This document shows, one piece after another, positions 38,405-46,616 of a stretch of 64,000 nucleotides of DNA. Source of the stretch: Flagellimonas lutimaris. GTDB lineage: Bacteria; Bacteroidota; Bacteroidia; Flavobacteriales; Flavobacteriaceae. The position numbers were made by a program, and so were the translations under genes. The notes under the pieces were generated by a model that was not told where the DNA came from, searched no databases, and saw only the letters and a program-made list of their open reading frames with translations. The stretch spans positions 959,215 through 1,023,214 of the forward strand of contig NZ_QXFH01000070.1 of assembly GCF_003581615.1 (NCBI RefSeq). The letters are read 5' to 3'. Position 1 is the stretch's first letter. Each line of letters begins with the position of its first letter.

Positions 38405-38432
38405 AATTTGATTGGAGCAGTTTTCATTCAAG

Positions 38433-38468
38433 TTTGTCTTTTACAATACATCAAAAAATGTAAATTTG
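38433..38468 (+). promoter_or_regulatory. Possible internal promoter before the long subunit III gene
   Basis: TTTG at 38433-38436 and TAAATTTG at 38461-38468 match the consensus boxes, though the 24-base spacing is long. The following gene starts at 38497. Confidence 0.4.
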
Positions 38469-38496
38469 TGAAAGTTTTAATAAAACGACCTTTTAT

Positions 38497-39474
38497 ATGG
38501 ATGCAACGGTAAGTACCGGTACAGAAGATAGCGTTTGGGGAGGCGGGAATAGACCCCTTGGCGCTAGCTATGGAAAAATGATGATGTGGTTTTTTATCAT
38601 GTCGGATGCCTTGACCTTTTCCGGGTTTTTGGTAGCCTATGGTTTCTCAAGATTTAAGTTCATAGAACTTTGGCCTATCGCCGATGAGGTGTTTACTCAC
38701 TTTCCGTTCTTGCACGGTGTAGAAGCACCCATGTATTATGTAGCATTTATGACCTTTATTTTGATTATGTCCTCGGTGACCATGGTGTTGGCAGTGGATG
38801 CAGGTCATAAAATGAAACAAAAAAGTGTTATCCTTTATATGTTCCTTACCATTATCGGTGGTGCTATCTTCGTTGGGTCACAGGCTTGGGAATGGGCAAC
38901 TTTTATAAAAGGTGATTACGGAGCCGTTGAAACCAACTCAGGCAGAATCCTTCAGTTTGTGAATGCAGAAACTGGTAAAAGAATTGCTTTGGCGGATTTT
39001 GCAGAAACGTTACCGGAAGAAAGGGTAAAGCATCAATCTAACGAAGGTATATGGTTCCAAGGTGAGGGTTACAAGACTTCTTACTCTTTGAACGAAGTTG
39101 TGGCAGGGTTTAAAGCGACGCCAAATATCCTTGTCCGTGGCGAGAAACTGAACGAAGAAGGTGAAAAAACCCTCTTTGATAGAAAAGAATCATTGGCAAA
39201 AATATTGGAAGCCAAACAAGTGGTGGAAGGTGCAAACCTGGTTCATAACGAATACGGTCACCGATTATTTGCCGATTTCTTTTTCTTTATCACAGGATTC
39301 CACGGATTCCACGTGTTCTCCGGTGTAGTCATCAACGTTATCATTTTCTTTAATGTGATTCTTGGCACCTACGAGCGCAGAGGTCATTACGAGATGGTAG
39401 AAAAAGTTGGGCTATACTGGCACTTTGTGGATTTGGTATGGGTATTCGTATTTACATTCTTTTATTTGGTATAA
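38497..39474 (+). CDS. Cytochrome c oxidase subunit III (long paralogue with inserted domain)
   Basis: A 325-residue subunit III. Membrane segments at the start (FFIMSDALTFSGFLVAYGFS) and end (FHGFHVFSGVV, HFVDLVWVFVFTFFYL) match the family. Between them, about residues 140-250 form a soluble, charged insert that subunit III normally lacks. It splits the membrane part between the fourth segment and the conserved FHGxHV segment. The gene is followed 15 bases later by subunit IV. The insert probably lies outside the membrane and may contact a partner such as ActE or subunit II. Confidence 0.88.
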   Translation: MDATVSTGTEDSVWGGGNRPLGASYGKMMMWFFIMSDALTFSGFLVAYGFSRFKFIELWPIADEVFTHFPFLHGVEAPMYYVAFMTFILIMSSVTMVLAVDAGHKMKQKSVILYMFLTIIGGAIFVGSQAWEWATFIKGDYGAVETNSGRILQFVNAETGKRIALADFAETLPEERVKHQSNEGIWFQGEGYKTSYSLNEVVAGFKATPNILVRGEKLNEEGEKTLFDRKESLAKILEAKQVVEGANLVHNEYGHRLFADFFFFITGFHGFHVFSGVVINVIIFFNVILGTYERRGHYEMVEKVGLYWHFVDLVWVFVFTFFYLV

Positions 39475-39489
39475 AAACATTGTTTATAA

Positions 39490-39873
39490 ATGGCACACGA
39501 GCATAAACTTGAGATTTTCAGAGGACTTTTAAAATTTAAGTCCAACACCCAAAAAATTTGGGGGGTACTTATTTTCCTTTCTATAGTTACTACAGTTGAA
39601 GTTGCATTGGGTATCGTTAAACCTAGAGCACTTACCCATAGCTACTTTTTGGGGATGAAACTGCTTAACTGGATATTTATCATCTTAACTTTGGTTAAGG
39701 CCTATTATATTGCATGGGACTTTATGCACCTCAGGGATGAGAAAACTTCGTTGCGAAGGGTGATAGTGTGGACTCCCGTGTTCCTAATCTGTTATTTGAT
39801 ATTTATTTTGCTCTTCGAAGCAGATTATATTTACAATGTTTACAAGGATGGGTTCATAACTTGGAATTTCTAA
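39490..39873 (+). CDS. Cytochrome c oxidase subunit IV-type protein
   Basis: A 127-residue membrane protein with three hydrophobic segments. It fits the prokaryotic cytochrome oxidase subunit IV group (COX4_pro): KIWGVLIFLSIVTTVEVALG then VKAYYIAWDFMHLRDEKTS. The N-terminus has a short His-containing start (MAHEHKLEIF). It lies directly after the long subunit III gene and before a terminator, so it closes this operon. Confidence 0.85.
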   Translation: MAHEHKLEIFRGLLKFKSNTQKIWGVLIFLSIVTTVEVALGIVKPRALTHSYFLGMKLLNWIFIILTLVKAYYIAWDFMHLRDEKTSLRRVIVWTPVFLICYLIFILLFEADYIYNVYKDGFITWNF

Positions 39874-39895
39874 GAAAGCATTTAACAAATTTAAA

Positions 39896-39921
39896 AGACG
39901 GTTTTTCAACCGTCTTTTTTT
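39896..39921 (+). terminator. Terminator after subunit IV
   Basis: AGACGGTT (39896-39903), loop TTTC and AACCGTCT (39908-39915) form a perfect 8-bp stem, followed by seven T. The T-run meets the -7 box of the next gene at 39921. Confidence 0.85.
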
Positions 39922-39928
39922 ATTTTTG
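39921..39928 (+). promoter_or_regulatory. -7 box of the redoxin-like/sco genes
   Basis: TATTTTTG matches TAnnTTTG and directly abuts the terminator T-run. The next ATG is at 39944, giving a leader of about 10 bases. The upstream box would fall inside the terminator stem, and no TTG is seen there. Confidence 0.4.
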
Positions 39929-39943
39929 TACGGTTTAGACACT

Positions 39944-40576
39944 ATGAAAAAGAAAATCGTATTAGGAGTACTTTTTATTCTCCCTGTGGTGGTTTATTTA
40001 TTTTTTGCTTCAGGGGTAAATAATTTTGGGCGACTGCCCGTGCTAAGTGAAAATGTATCCAATGTTTCCACATTAGACCCTAATTTACAACTTAAAGATA
40101 AAATTACCATTTTAGGTTTTTTGGGAAACAATGTTGGTGCTAAACAAGGCAATGCATTCAATCTCAACCAAAAAATTTACAAAAGGTTCGGGGAGTTCAA
40201 TGATTTTCAGATAGTCATGGTGGTTCCCAAGGGAAATGAGGAACAGGTAGTTGAATTGAAGAATGAGTTGGGTAAGCTCTCCAGTGTGGATAAATGGCAT
40301 TTTGCCTTTGGTTCCGATGCTGAAATAAAGGAACTCTTCAATTCCTTGAAGTCAAATATTGATTTGGATGAAGAGTTATTCACTCCCAATGTTTTTATAA
40401 TAGACAAGGACCTTAAGCTTAGGGGAAGAACCGATGATGAGGATGAGGGTGTTAAATATGGTTTTGACACCTCTTCCGTAGCAGAATTGAACAATAAAAT
40501 GGTGGACGATGTCAAGATAATCTTGGCGGAGTATCGCTTGGCCTTAAAAAAGAACAATGCCAACAGGAGCAAATAA
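39944..40576 (+). CDS. Redoxin-like membrane-anchored protein without Cys motif
   Basis: A 210-residue protein with one N-terminal hydrophobic segment (LGVLFILPVVVYLFFASG). The rest suggests a thioredoxin-like fold: ITILGFLGNN in the first strand, IVMVVPKGNEEQV in the second, and FTPNVFIIDKDLKLRGRTDD at the position of the TxPxxFLID-type strand. I see no CxxC or CxxxC, so it cannot work as a redox thiol or as a CuA chaperone in the usual way. The next gene, sco, overlaps it by 20 bases. It is probably an oxidase assembly helper with an unknown task. Confidence 0.6.
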   Translation: MKKKIVLGVLFILPVVVYLFFASGVNNFGRLPVLSENVSNVSTLDPNLQLKDKITILGFLGNNVGAKQGNAFNLNQKIYKRFGEFNDFQIVMVVPKGNEEQVVELKNELGKLSSVDKWHFAFGSDAEIKELFNSLKSNIDLDEELFTPNVFIIDKDLKLRGRTDDEDEGVKYGFDTSSVAELNNKMVDDVKIILAEYRLALKKNNANRSK

Positions 40577-41300
40577 CAAAAAGAAGCACACCTATATTTG
40601 GGTATCAGCAATTATTTTGATTTTCGGAATTTTTGCTGTTTACGAAATCACAAAGCGGGTCAAGGGAGGCACAGTTGTCGAAAACGACCGCATGAGTGTA
40701 AGTTCCAAAGATGCCAAAGTAGGTTTTGTGGTAAACCAAGGAGAAAAGAGAAGGGTGCCTAACTTTTCGTTTTATGATCAAGACAGCGTGTTGGTCACCA
40801 ATAAGGATTATTTGGGGAAAGTTTATGTGGTTGACTTCTTCTTTACCACATGCCCGACCATTTGCCCTGTAATGACGAAAAACTTGGTGGAACTTCAAGA
40901 TGCCTTTAAAAATGATAAAAATTTTGGAGTAGCATCCTTTACAATCAACCCAAGGTATGACACACCATCTGTATTGACAAAGTATGCTGAAAAATATGGG
41001 ATTACGGATAAAGATTGGCATTTAATGACAGGTGACCAGGATAAAATATATCAATTGGCCCAAGAAGGGTTTTATATTTTTGCCAGTGAGGATCAAGCGG
41101 CTCCGGGTGGTTTTGAGCATTCCGGCATGTTCGCATTGGTTGATAAAAATGGGTATATTCGTTCCCGTGAAGATGAATTTGGTAACCCGCTAATTTATTA
41201 TCGGGGCACAATTACTGAAGAACAAGAGGTAAATGCCGATGGAGAAACTCAGCAGATTACCATTTTAAAAGAGGACATTAAAAAATTGTTGGCAGAATGA
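40557..41300 (+). CDS. SCO1/SenC-family copper chaperone
   Basis: Sco proteins deliver copper to, or reduce, the CuA site of oxidase subunit II. The 247-residue protein has one membrane anchor (about 12-30) and a thioredoxin-like domain with the copper motif CPTICPVM and the later His in GGFEHSGMFALVDKNG. The metal ligands are the two Cys and this His. It overlaps the preceding Cys-less redoxin-like gene and the following DUF420 gene (ATGA), so the three are coupled. It fits the coxB CuA ligands seen upstream. Confidence 0.92.
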   Translation: MPTGANNKKKHTYIWVSAIILIFGIFAVYEITKRVKGGTVVENDRMSVSSKDAKVGFVVNQGEKRRVPNFSFYDQDSVLVTNKDYLGKVYVVDFFFTTCPTICPVMTKNLVELQDAFKNDKNFGVASFTINPRYDTPSVLTKYAEKYGITDKDWHLMTGDQDKIYQLAQEGFYIFASEDQAAPGGFEHSGMFALVDKNGYIRSREDEFGNPLIYYRGTITEEQEVNADGETQQITILKEDIKKLLAE

Positions 41301-41833
41301 CCGAGGAAATTTCTTTAAAAGAAAAGCGGTTCAATAAGTTGATAACCGTAATTTCTATAGCAATCCCATTGGTGGTTGCCCTATTGTTTGGTTACAAGAT
41401 TCCAAACGCTAAACCGTTATCCTTTTTACCGCCAATATATGCGGGAATAAATGGTCTTACCGCAATTTTATTGATTGCTGCCGTTGTGGCGATCAAAAAT
41501 GGACGACAATTGATACATCAAAGGTTAATGACCACTAACATTATACTGTCGGCATTATTTTTAGTGATGTACGTGGCCTATCACATGACATCCGAAACTA
41601 CTATTTTCGGAGATGAGGGCCCCATAAAGTTTATATATTATTTTATTTTGATGACGCACATTGTGCTGTCTATTTCTGTGATTCCATTGGTATTGATTAC
41701 TTATTCAAAAGTATATCTCGATGATTTTGAAGCTCACAGACAATGGGCAAAATATACTTTTCCAATTTGGTTGTATGTTGCCATAACAGGAGTTTTGGTC
41801 TATATTATGATTTCACCATACTATCCATATTGA
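41297..41833 (+). CDS. DUF420 membrane protein
   Basis: A 178-residue inner-membrane protein with about five hydrophobic segments, fitting DUF420, a family found beside cytochrome oxidase genes (as CtaM in Bacillus). Visible stretches are LPPIYAGINGLTAILLIAA, HQRLMTTNIILSALFLVMY and HIVLSISVIPLVLITY, with regularly placed His residues. CtaM is needed for oxidase activity in some Gram-positive bacteria. The start codon overlaps the sco stop. Confidence 0.82.
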   Translation: MTEEISLKEKRFNKLITVISIAIPLVVALLFGYKIPNAKPLSFLPPIYAGINGLTAILLIAAVVAIKNGRQLIHQRLMTTNIILSALFLVMYVAYHMTSETTIFGDEGPIKFIYYFILMTHIVLSISVIPLVLITYSKVYLDDFEAHRQWAKYTFPIWLYVAITGVLVYIMISPYYPY

Positions 41834-41840
41834 TTATTCC

Positions 41841-42053
41841 ATGAAGGCAAGACTAATCATCATATTACTTATTTTATTGGTTTTTCCAACCGTATCGGAA
41901 GCCCAATGTGCCATGTGCCGCGCAGTGGTAGAAAGCGAATCTGATGGAAAAACAGCAGAAGCAATCAATAATGGCATTGTTTACCTCATGGCTGTCCCTT
42001 ATGTTCTTGTGGCAGGTTTATTTTACTTTATTTATAGAAAAATGAGAGGGTAA
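41841..42053 (+). CDS. Small exported CxxC membrane protein
   Basis: A 70-residue protein with a signal peptide (LIIILLILLVFPTVSEAQ), then the CAMC motif right after the cut site, a short polar part and a second hydrophobic segment (IVYLMAVPYVLVAGLFYFIY). The family is unnamed as far as I recognise. Its place as the last gene of the oxidase assembly group, 7 bases after the DUF420 gene, suggests a small part in copper or haem handling in the periplasm. Confidence 0.7.
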   Translation: MKARLIIILLILLVFPTVSEAQCAMCRAVVESESDGKTAEAINNGIVYLMAVPYVLVAGLFYFIYRKMRG

Positions 42054-42085
42054 ATTAATCTTTCCGAAGATATTTTACCTCAAAC

Positions 42086-42114
42086 TGTAACATTCAGCGA
42101 GTTTAATTGTCTTA
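42086..42114 (+). promoter_or_regulatory. Putative ECF-sigma promoter, efflux block 1
   Basis: TGTAAC (42086-42091) and GTCTTA (42109-42114) are 17 bases apart. The same pair with the same spacing stands before efflux block 2 (45847-45875). GTAAC/GTC-type boxes are characteristic of ECF sigma factors. The permease ATG is at 42158, about 40 bases after the second box. Confidence 0.6.
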
Positions 42115-42157
42115 TTAGTGTACGCTCGCGTCACTCATCAATCAAAATCGCTAACCC

Positions 42158-43402
42158 ATGTTCGACCTGGAAAGGTGGCAAGAGATATTTGACACCATAC
42201 GAAAGAACAAACTCCGCACTTTTTTAACCGGGCTTTCCGTAGCCTCGGGTATCTTCATTTTGGTAATACTACTTGGGTTTGGGCAAGGCATGCGAAATGG
42301 TATCGAAAACGAATTCAAACAAGATGCATCTACCAGTGTTTGGGTGTGGCCCGGAGTAACTTCAAAAGAATATAAAGGTCTCAATCCCGGAAGGCGTATT
42401 CAGCTCGTCAATGAAAATTACGATAAAGCAAGTGCCATGTTCGATGACGATATTGAATATGGTTCTGCCAGAATATTTGTCCGTGGTATAAGTGTTAACT
42501 ACGGAAAGGAAGCATTGATTTATGGAGTGCAAGGGGTAGCTTCCGATTTTCAGTTTATAGAGAATGCCAAAATGGTGGAGGGCAGGTTTATCAATTACCA
42601 AGATGAAGTCTCCAATGGGAAGGTGGCCATCATCGGAAACAAAATAAAAAAAGATGTTTTTGGAGAAGTAGATACCCCAATTGGTGAGTTTATTGATATC
42701 TCAGGGATACCATTCAAGGTGATTGGTGTGTTTAAGGAGATGGAAGACCGCGAAGAAGAACGTATCTACATACCAATAACAACAGCACAGCGAACTTTTA
42801 ATGGCGGAAACAGACTCAACAACTTGTCTTTTACCTTACCACCTCGGGAAAATTTTGACGAAGCTGTGGCACAGGCCATTGATTTTAAAAATGGACTCCG
42901 GGAATATCTGCAACAAACCCATACCATCGCCCCAGATGATACTGGAGCTATCGAGGTATGGAGCGCGATGGAAGAGGCCAAGCGCTATTATGGTCTAACG
43001 AATAATATCAAATTATTTTTCTGGTTTGTCGGAGTGTGTACCATTATAGCTGGAGTTGTGGGCGTAAGCAATATTATGATGATCGTGGTCAAGGAACGTA
43101 CCCGCGAAATAGGAATTAGAAAAGCGTTGGGAGCAAAACCATGGTCAATAATTGGAATGATTCTGCACGAAGCTATTTTCGTAACTGCAATTTCTGGCTT
43201 TGGAGGGCTCATTTTTAGTATGGCCCTTTTGGAGATAGTGGGTCCCAATGTTGAAGTAGATTACATTATGAACCCATCCGTGAACTTTAATGTGGCCTTT
43301 TCCACTGTAATTGTTTTGATAGTCGCTGGAACCCTGGCAGGTTTTGTGCCTGCGTATAGAGCTGCAAAAGTGAAAGTAATCGAATCTCTTAGAGATGAAT
43401 AA
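42158..43402 (+). CDS. MacB-like ABC permease (block 1, type A)
   Basis: A 414-residue permease of the MacB/FtsX kind, without a fused ATPase. It has one membrane segment near the N-terminus, a large periplasmic MacB_PCD domain (about 45-260) and three C-terminal FtsX segments (FWFVGVCTIIAGVVGVSN, LEIVG region, VIVLIVAGTLAGFVPAYRA). The coupling stretch KERTREIGIRKALGA is well kept. It begins MFDLERWQEIF, like the permease at 46609 (MFDRDVWQEIF), its closest relative here. Such complexes pump substrates from the periplasm with an adaptor and TolC. The substrate is unknown. Confidence 0.9.
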   Translation: MFDLERWQEIFDTIRKNKLRTFLTGLSVASGIFILVILLGFGQGMRNGIENEFKQDASTSVWVWPGVTSKEYKGLNPGRRIQLVNENYDKASAMFDDDIEYGSARIFVRGISVNYGKEALIYGVQGVASDFQFIENAKMVEGRFINYQDEVSNGKVAIIGNKIKKDVFGEVDTPIGEFIDISGIPFKVIGVFKEMEDREEERIYIPITTAQRTFNGGNRLNNLSFTLPPRENFDEAVAQAIDFKNGLREYLQQTHTIAPDDTGAIEVWSAMEEAKRYYGLTNNIKLFFWFVGVCTIIAGVVGVSNIMMIVVKERTREIGIRKALGAKPWSIIGMILHEAIFVTAISGFGGLIFSMALLEIVGPNVEVDYIMNPSVNFNVAFSTVIVLIVAGTLAGFVPAYRAAKVKVIESLRDE

Positions 43403-43415
43403 CCCATAAGCTGAT

Positions 43416-44672
43416 ATGTTCAATAAAGATAGATGGCGGGAAATTATTGAAGTACTCACAACCAATGTGTGGCGTACCATCTTTACGGCTTTCGGAGTGT
43501 GCTGGGGCATCTTTATTCTGATTGTACTTTTGGCCGCTGGCAAGGGACTGGAGAATGGTATTAAGCAAGATTTTGGAAATATTGCCACCAATACCATGTT
43601 TATGTGGACCAGGGCAACGACCAAGGGTTACGAAGGTCTTCCCAAAGGGAGACGCTTTGAGTTTAAGATTGATGATGTAGCCGCATTGCGCGATAATGTG
43701 CCCAACCTCAGGTTTATTTCCCCACGGAACCAACTTGGCGGTTTTGGGGGAAACAATAATGTGGTTCGGGGTATTAGAACGGGAGCCTACAATGTGTATG
43801 GTGATTACCCCGAAATTATCAACCAAGATCCTATGGCGGTGACTTCGGGAAGATTTTTGAACTATAACGACATTAACGAAAAAAGAAAAGTAGCCATAAT
43901 TGGCCAAGGAGTGAAAAATGACCTTTACGATAAGGATGAGGATGCGCTCGGGACCTATATCAAAATACAAGGGGTAAACTTTATGGTTATTGGCACTTAT
44001 AAAAAGAACAGCAGTGGTGGCGGAGAAGAGGGGCAAAAGGAAATATTTGTTCCCTTTACATCATTTTCCCAAGCATTTAATCGGGGAGAAGATGTGGGTT
44101 GGATGGCCATTACGGCAAACAATGGTAGTTCCATTTCCCAACTCAAGGATAAAATTGTCGATGTAATGAAGAAACGTCACAAAGTGCATCCCGAAGACAC
44201 AAGGGCCGTTGGTTATTTTGATCTCTACGAACAATACAATCGAGTGGAAAGTCTCTTTGGGGCATTAAAGGCAGTAGCCTATATCGTGGGAATAATGGTG
44301 TTGCTGTCCGGAATTATCGGAGTGAGTAACATTATGCTCATCGTAGTAAAGGAACGTACCAAGGAAATTGGAATACGCAGGGCATTGGGCGAACAACCAT
44401 GGTCCATAAAAAAACAAATTTTGATGGAATCCATTTTCCTGACTTTAATTTCGGGAATGGTGGGCATCATATTGGGATCATTGGTCATTTTTGGAATCAA
44501 CTCCTTATTGGATAGTGTAGGGCCAGTGGATATGTTCATGAGTCCAAGTGTTAGCGTAGGGGTGGTAACGGGAGCCCTGACCATTTTAATGGTATCAGGT
44601 CTTTTGGCTGGTTTTATACCGGCGCAAAGCGCTATTAGGGTGCGCCCTATTGAAGCATTACGAACAGAATAA
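43416..44672 (+). CDS. MacB-like ABC permease (block 1, type B)
   Basis: A 418-residue permease with the same plan as its neighbour: an N-terminal membrane segment, a MacB_PCD domain and three C-terminal segments. KERTKEIGIRRALGEQPW is the coupling stretch that docks on the ATPase. It is closest to the permease at 47841: both have TKGYEGLPKGRRF- or SEPYKGFERGRRI-type stretches after a GI/GF..LFAG..N segment. It probably forms a heterodimer with the type A permease 13 bases upstream. Confidence 0.9.
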   Translation: MFNKDRWREIIEVLTTNVWRTIFTAFGVCWGIFILIVLLAAGKGLENGIKQDFGNIATNTMFMWTRATTKGYEGLPKGRRFEFKIDDVAALRDNVPNLRFISPRNQLGGFGGNNNVVRGIRTGAYNVYGDYPEIINQDPMAVTSGRFLNYNDINEKRKVAIIGQGVKNDLYDKDEDALGTYIKIQGVNFMVIGTYKKNSSGGGEEGQKEIFVPFTSFSQAFNRGEDVGWMAITANNGSSISQLKDKIVDVMKKRHKVHPEDTRAVGYFDLYEQYNRVESLFGALKAVAYIVGIMVLLSGIIGVSNIMLIVVKERTKEIGIRRALGEQPWSIKKQILMESIFLTLISGMVGIILGSLVIFGINSLLDSVGPVDMFMSPSVSVGVVTGALTILMVSGLLAGFIPAQSAIRVRPIEALRTE

Positions 44673-44705
44673 TAAGTAAAGAATCAATCAATAACATCAA
44701 TTAAA

Positions 44706-45806
44706 ATGAAAAAATCGGTAACCATTGTCATCTTGTTGCTCATCGTAATAGTTTTCGGTGGCTCCATGTATTACCTGTACCAGAAAAATTCTGAAGACCC
44801 AGTGGTATATGAAACGGAAACACCTTCCAAACAGACCATTGTAAAAAAGGCAGTGGCGACGGGGAGTATTCTTCCTTTGGAAGAAGTGTTGATCAAACCC
44901 AATATTTCCGGGGTGATAGAGGAAATTTATGTAGAAGGAGGAGATTATGTAAAATCGGGAGACCTATTGGCCAAAATCAAGGTAGTCCCCAATTTATCTG
45001 CCCTCAACGATGCGAAGAATGCCATAGATGAGGCAAAAATCAACCTGGATGATCAAAAACGAAACTACGAACGTCAGTCCATCTTATTTGGTAAGGGTGT
45101 GATACCCAAAACAGATTTGGAGCGGGCCCAAGTTTCTTACGACCAAGCAAAGCAGTCCTATGCTGCGGCCAACAAACGCTACGATATTGTAAAAACAGGA
45201 ACAACAAGTGGGTTGAGCAGTTCGGCCAATACCATGATCAGGGCGACAGTAAGTGGAATGGTGCTCGAAGTACCCGTAGAGGTGGGCAACCAGGTCATTG
45301 AAAGCAATACCTTTAACGAGGGAACAACTATAGCGGCCATTGCCGATGTGGACAAAATGATTTTTGAAGGCAAGGTAGATGAATCCGAAGTTGGAAAAAT
45401 AAAAGAAGATCTTCCTTTGGAAATTACCGTGGGTGCCATTGAAAACCGTGTTTTTGATGCCGTATTGGATTATATCGCACCAAAAGGGAAAGAAGAGAAC
45501 GGGGCTATCCAATTTGAAATTAAGGGAACTTTAAAAAAGAACGATACGGTATTTATCAGGGCAGGTCTCAGTGCCAATGCCTCTATTATTCTGGCACGAG
45601 CTGATAGTGTTTTGGCCGTAAAAGAAGCCTTGGTGCAATTTGATGATGACACCAAAAAACCCTATGTAGAGGTACAAACAGCTGATCAGCAATTTGAACG
45701 AAAGGATGTGGAGCTGGGTGTAAGCGATGGTATCTTTGTTGAGGTAAAATCGGGCATAGTGGCAACTGACAAAGTAAAAGTCTGGAACGCTCTAGCCGAG
45801 GAATAG
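44706..45806 (+). CDS. Periplasmic adaptor (HlyD/MacA-like), block 1
   Basis: A 366-residue adaptor that bridges an inner-membrane pump and TolC. It has an N-terminal membrane anchor (about 4-24), a biotinyl-lipoyl-like region (LIKPNISGVIEEIYVEGGDYVKSG split by the coiled coil), a helical hairpin (about 95-150, EAKINLDDQKRNYERQ) and a beta-barrel with IEFEIKG-type strands. It lacks its own ATPase gene in this block. It closely parallels the adaptor at 49138. Confidence 0.9.
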   Translation: MKKSVTIVILLLIVIVFGGSMYYLYQKNSEDPVVYETETPSKQTIVKKAVATGSILPLEEVLIKPNISGVIEEIYVEGGDYVKSGDLLAKIKVVPNLSALNDAKNAIDEAKINLDDQKRNYERQSILFGKGVIPKTDLERAQVSYDQAKQSYAAANKRYDIVKTGTTSGLSSSANTMIRATVSGMVLEVPVEVGNQVIESNTFNEGTTIAAIADVDKMIFEGKVDESEVGKIKEDLPLEITVGAIENRVFDAVLDYIAPKGKEENGAIQFEIKGTLKKNDTVFIRAGLSANASIILARADSVLAVKEALVQFDDDTKKPYVEVQTADQQFERKDVELGVSDGIFVEVKSGIVATDKVKVWNALAEE

Positions 45807-45846
45807 CCTGCCAAAGCCACTATTTAGAAAAAAAAGTAAAAAATCT

Positions 45847-45875
45847 TGTAACATTTTAACAACTTATATGTCTTA
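45847..45875 (+). promoter_or_regulatory. Putative ECF-sigma promoter, efflux block 2
   Basis: TGTAAC (45847-45852) and GTCTTA (45870-45875), 17 bases apart, repeat the element at 42086-42114. The ATPase ATG lies at 45915. Confidence 0.6.
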
Positions 45876-45914
45876 CTAGCAGAGGTAAAAGTAAGATAGC
45901 TAACATCACCAATC

Positions 45915-46616
45915 ATGATAGAAATCAAAGATCTTCATAAGTCCTATAAAATGGGGAGCAATTCCCTTCATGTTTTAAAAGGGATAAATTTTAAAGTTGA
46001 AGAAGGAGAGCTTGTGGCCATTATGGGGTCTTCAGGATCGGGAAAATCCACGTTGTTGAACATTTTAGGAATGTTGGATGGGGCGGATTCCGGTGAGTAT
46101 ACCTTGGATGGTGTGCCAATCAAAAACCTGAGTGAAACCAAAGCAGCCCAGTATAGGAATAAATTTCTGGGATTCATCTTTCAATCCTTCAACCTTATAA
46201 ATTACAAGAGTGCTCTAGAGAATGTGGCGCTTCCATTGTATTACCAAAAGGTACCTAGAAAGGAACGCCAAGAAAAAGCCATGAAATATTTGGAAAGGGT
46301 GGGTTTAAAACCATGGGCCGACCACTTGCCAAGTGAACTTTCCGGTGGACAAAAGCAAAGGGTGGCCATTGCACGGGCCATGGCTGCAGAACCCAAAGTC
46401 TTGCTGGCAGATGAGCCAACCGGAGCTTTGGACAGTACAACTTCCTATGAGGTAATGGACCTTATCCAAAAAATTAACGATGATGGGAATACCATTTTGG
46501 TTGTGACCCACGAAGAAGATATTGCACATATGTGCAAACGAATCGTACACCTAAAAGATGGTGTTATTGTAGAAGATAAAAAAGTCGAACAAGTAAGGGC
46601 AGAACAGTATGTTTGA
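45915..46616 (+). CDS. ABC transporter ATPase (MacB/LolD-like)
   Basis: A 233-residue ATPase with Walker A GSSGSGKST, Q-loop FIFQSFNL, signature LSGGQKQR, Walker B VLLADEPTGALD and the switch His (VVTHEED). It is of the MacB/LolD class that powers pumping from the periplasm. It is the only ATPase in the efflux region, so it probably serves both permease pairs. It overlaps the next permease gene by 8 bases. Confidence 0.95.
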   Translation: MIEIKDLHKSYKMGSNSLHVLKGINFKVEEGELVAIMGSSGSGKSTLLNILGMLDGADSGEYTLDGVPIKNLSETKAAQYRNKFLGFIFQSFNLINYKSALENVALPLYYQKVPRKERQEKAMKYLERVGLKPWADHLPSELSGGQKQRVAIARAMAAEPKVLLADEPTGALDSTTSYEVMDLIQKINDDGNTILVVTHEEDIAHMCKRIVHLKDGVIVEDKKVEQVRAEQYV

